This document shows positions 33,304 to 33,824 of a stretch of 33,824 nt of DNA, one piece after another (position 1 is the stretch's first letter; every line of letters starts with the position of its first letter). The notes under the pieces are model-generated. The model searched no databases. It saw nothing but the letters and a program-made list of their open reading frames with translations, and was not told the origin of the DNA. The DNA is from Patescibacteria group bacterium UBA1370. GTDB lineage: Bacteria; Patescibacteriota; Microgenomatia; UBA1400; PJMF01. Made by a program: the position numbers and the translations under genes. The stretch covers positions 5,167-38,990 of the forward strand of contig DBRK01000027.1 in the NCBI GenBank assembly GCA_002306315.1, given 5' to 3'.

Positions 33304-33332
33304 TTGTCCCTGTCACCCAGCTAAGGTAGAAT
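33304..33332 (+). promoter_or_regulatory. Promoter of radA
   Basis: TTGTCC (33304-33309) and TAGAAT (33327-33332) are 17 bases apart. In-frame ATGs at 33337 and 33343 lie 4 and 10 bases after the -10, so radA mRNA probably has almost no leader. The rest of the 145-bp intergenic stretch holds no gene. Confidence 0.55.
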
Positions 33333-33342
33333 CCGCATGCAT

Positions 33343-33824
33343 ATGGCAAAAGCAAAAACAGTCTTTGTCTGCCAAAACTGTGAAGCCAAATACCCCAAAT
33401 GGCAAGGTCAATGCAGTCAGTGTGGTGAGTGGAATACTTTGGTCGAAGAAATTGTTGTCCCCTCAACATCATCTGCCGGCTCAGCACGTCTCCAGGCTAA
33501 TGTCTCCGGTGCCGTCATCTCCTTTCCAGAAGTCGACACGCTCAGCGCCTCAAAATCGCGTCTTTCGACCACAATCGATGAACTAGACCGTGTATTGGGT
33601 GGTGATTCTAACATCGAAACCCCTAAGTCAACAAGCAAAAAGAGAGATGGTCGCGGCATGGTTCCCGGAGCAGTGATGCTCATCGGCGGCGAGCCGGGTG
33701 TTGGCAAATCCACCCTGTTGACGCAAATGGTGGTTGGTATGCTGACTCAGGAACCAGGTGGCGGGCCGGTGGTTTATGTGGCGGGCGAGGAGAGTCCGGC
33801 GCAAATTGCCCTGCGGGTTCGCCG
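33343..33824 (+). CDS. radA: DNA repair protein RadA (3' partial)
   Basis: RadA is a RecA-like ATPase that acts in recombination and branch migration. The N-terminal 160 residues are visible; the gene runs off the right edge. A zinc finger with C10, C13, C24 and C27 (VCQNC ... GQCSQCGEW) comes first, then a linker, the LDRVLGG segment, and Walker A GEPGVGKST at 117-125. The start MAKAKTVF is usual for the family; an ATG six bases earlier (33337) is an alternative. Between LGG and GMVPG there are about 18 extra charged and Ser/Thr-rich residues (DSNIETPKSTSKK ...) not found in typical RadA. Confidence 0.95.
   Translation, partial: MAKAKTVFVCQNCEAKYPKWQGQCSQCGEWNTLVEEIVVPSTSSAGSARLQANVSGAVISFPEVDTLSASKSRLSTTIDELDRVLGGDSNIETPKSTSKKRDGRGMVPGAVMLIGGEPGVGKSTLLTQMVVGMLTQEPGGGPVVYVAGEESPAQIALRVR

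Noticed and set aside
1..33824. CRISPR arrays, tRNA, rRNA, insertion sequences
   Set aside because: I saw no spaced direct repeats, tRNA cloverleaf ends, rRNA sequence, transposase frames or terminal inverted repeats in the intergenic regions.
1..33824. Alternative genetic code with TGA as glycine
   Set aside because: All genes read through with the standard code, and TGA serves as the stop for rnpA and valS at the expected protein ends.

Overview
The window looks like chromosomal DNA of a Candidate Phyla Radiation (Patescibacteria) bacterium. The evidence is the set of families present: a 1021-residue DUF4012 protein, a PrgI/VirB4-type secretion cluster, a two-repeat VanW protein, a membrane-tethered solute-binding protein, a short ValRS, and many proteins with one transmembrane helix and a low-complexity linker. 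All genes read with the standard bacterial code. TGA ends rnpA and valS, which argues against lineages that recode TGA. Base composition is moderate and uneven. The exact lineage cannot be fixed from the sequence alone.

Region 1 (1-14531) is a type IV secretion-like cluster. It holds a polytopic VirB6-like protein cut by the left edge, an inverted 926-residue orphan, a 1371-residue membrane protein ending in an M23 peptidase-like domain and a phosphodiester glycosidase (NAGPA) domain, a 353-residue single-helix protein, a PrgI protein with a carboxypeptidase-regulatory-like C-terminus, a TraC/VirB4 N-domain-like protein with a proline-rich tail, and a VirB4 ATPase. No VirD4 or VirB11 is present in the window. 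Together these suggest an envelope-spanning channel with its own wall- and glycan-modifying protein.

Region 2 (14532-20155) is the replication origin and the ribosome/membrane biogenesis block: dnaA, a well-formed oriC, dnaN, rpmH, rnpA, yidD, yidC, jag/khpB and an RNase HI-like gene, all on the plus strand. The dnaA-dnaN gap has DnaA boxes, a GC-rich spacer, DnaA-trio-like triplets and an AT-rich segment, in the same order as the basal unwinding module of Bacillus subtilis.

Region 3 (20156-33824) mixes core and surface genes: the DUF4012 protein, ribosomal protein L25/CTC followed by a clear terminator, a small TPR-like membrane protein, valS, two small convergent hypothetical genes, a VanW protein, a tethered solute-binding protein, a nucleotidyltransferase, an RfaE-like nucleotidyl transferase, and radA cut by the right edge.

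A recurring feature is a TATAAT-type -10 box only 6 to 10 bases from the start codon, with no Shine-Dalgarno sequence. This predicts leaderless or nearly leaderless mRNAs for about seven genes. Other genes (prgI, rnpA, jag, the RNase H gene, rplY, the 75-residue gene) have ordinary ribosome binding sites.
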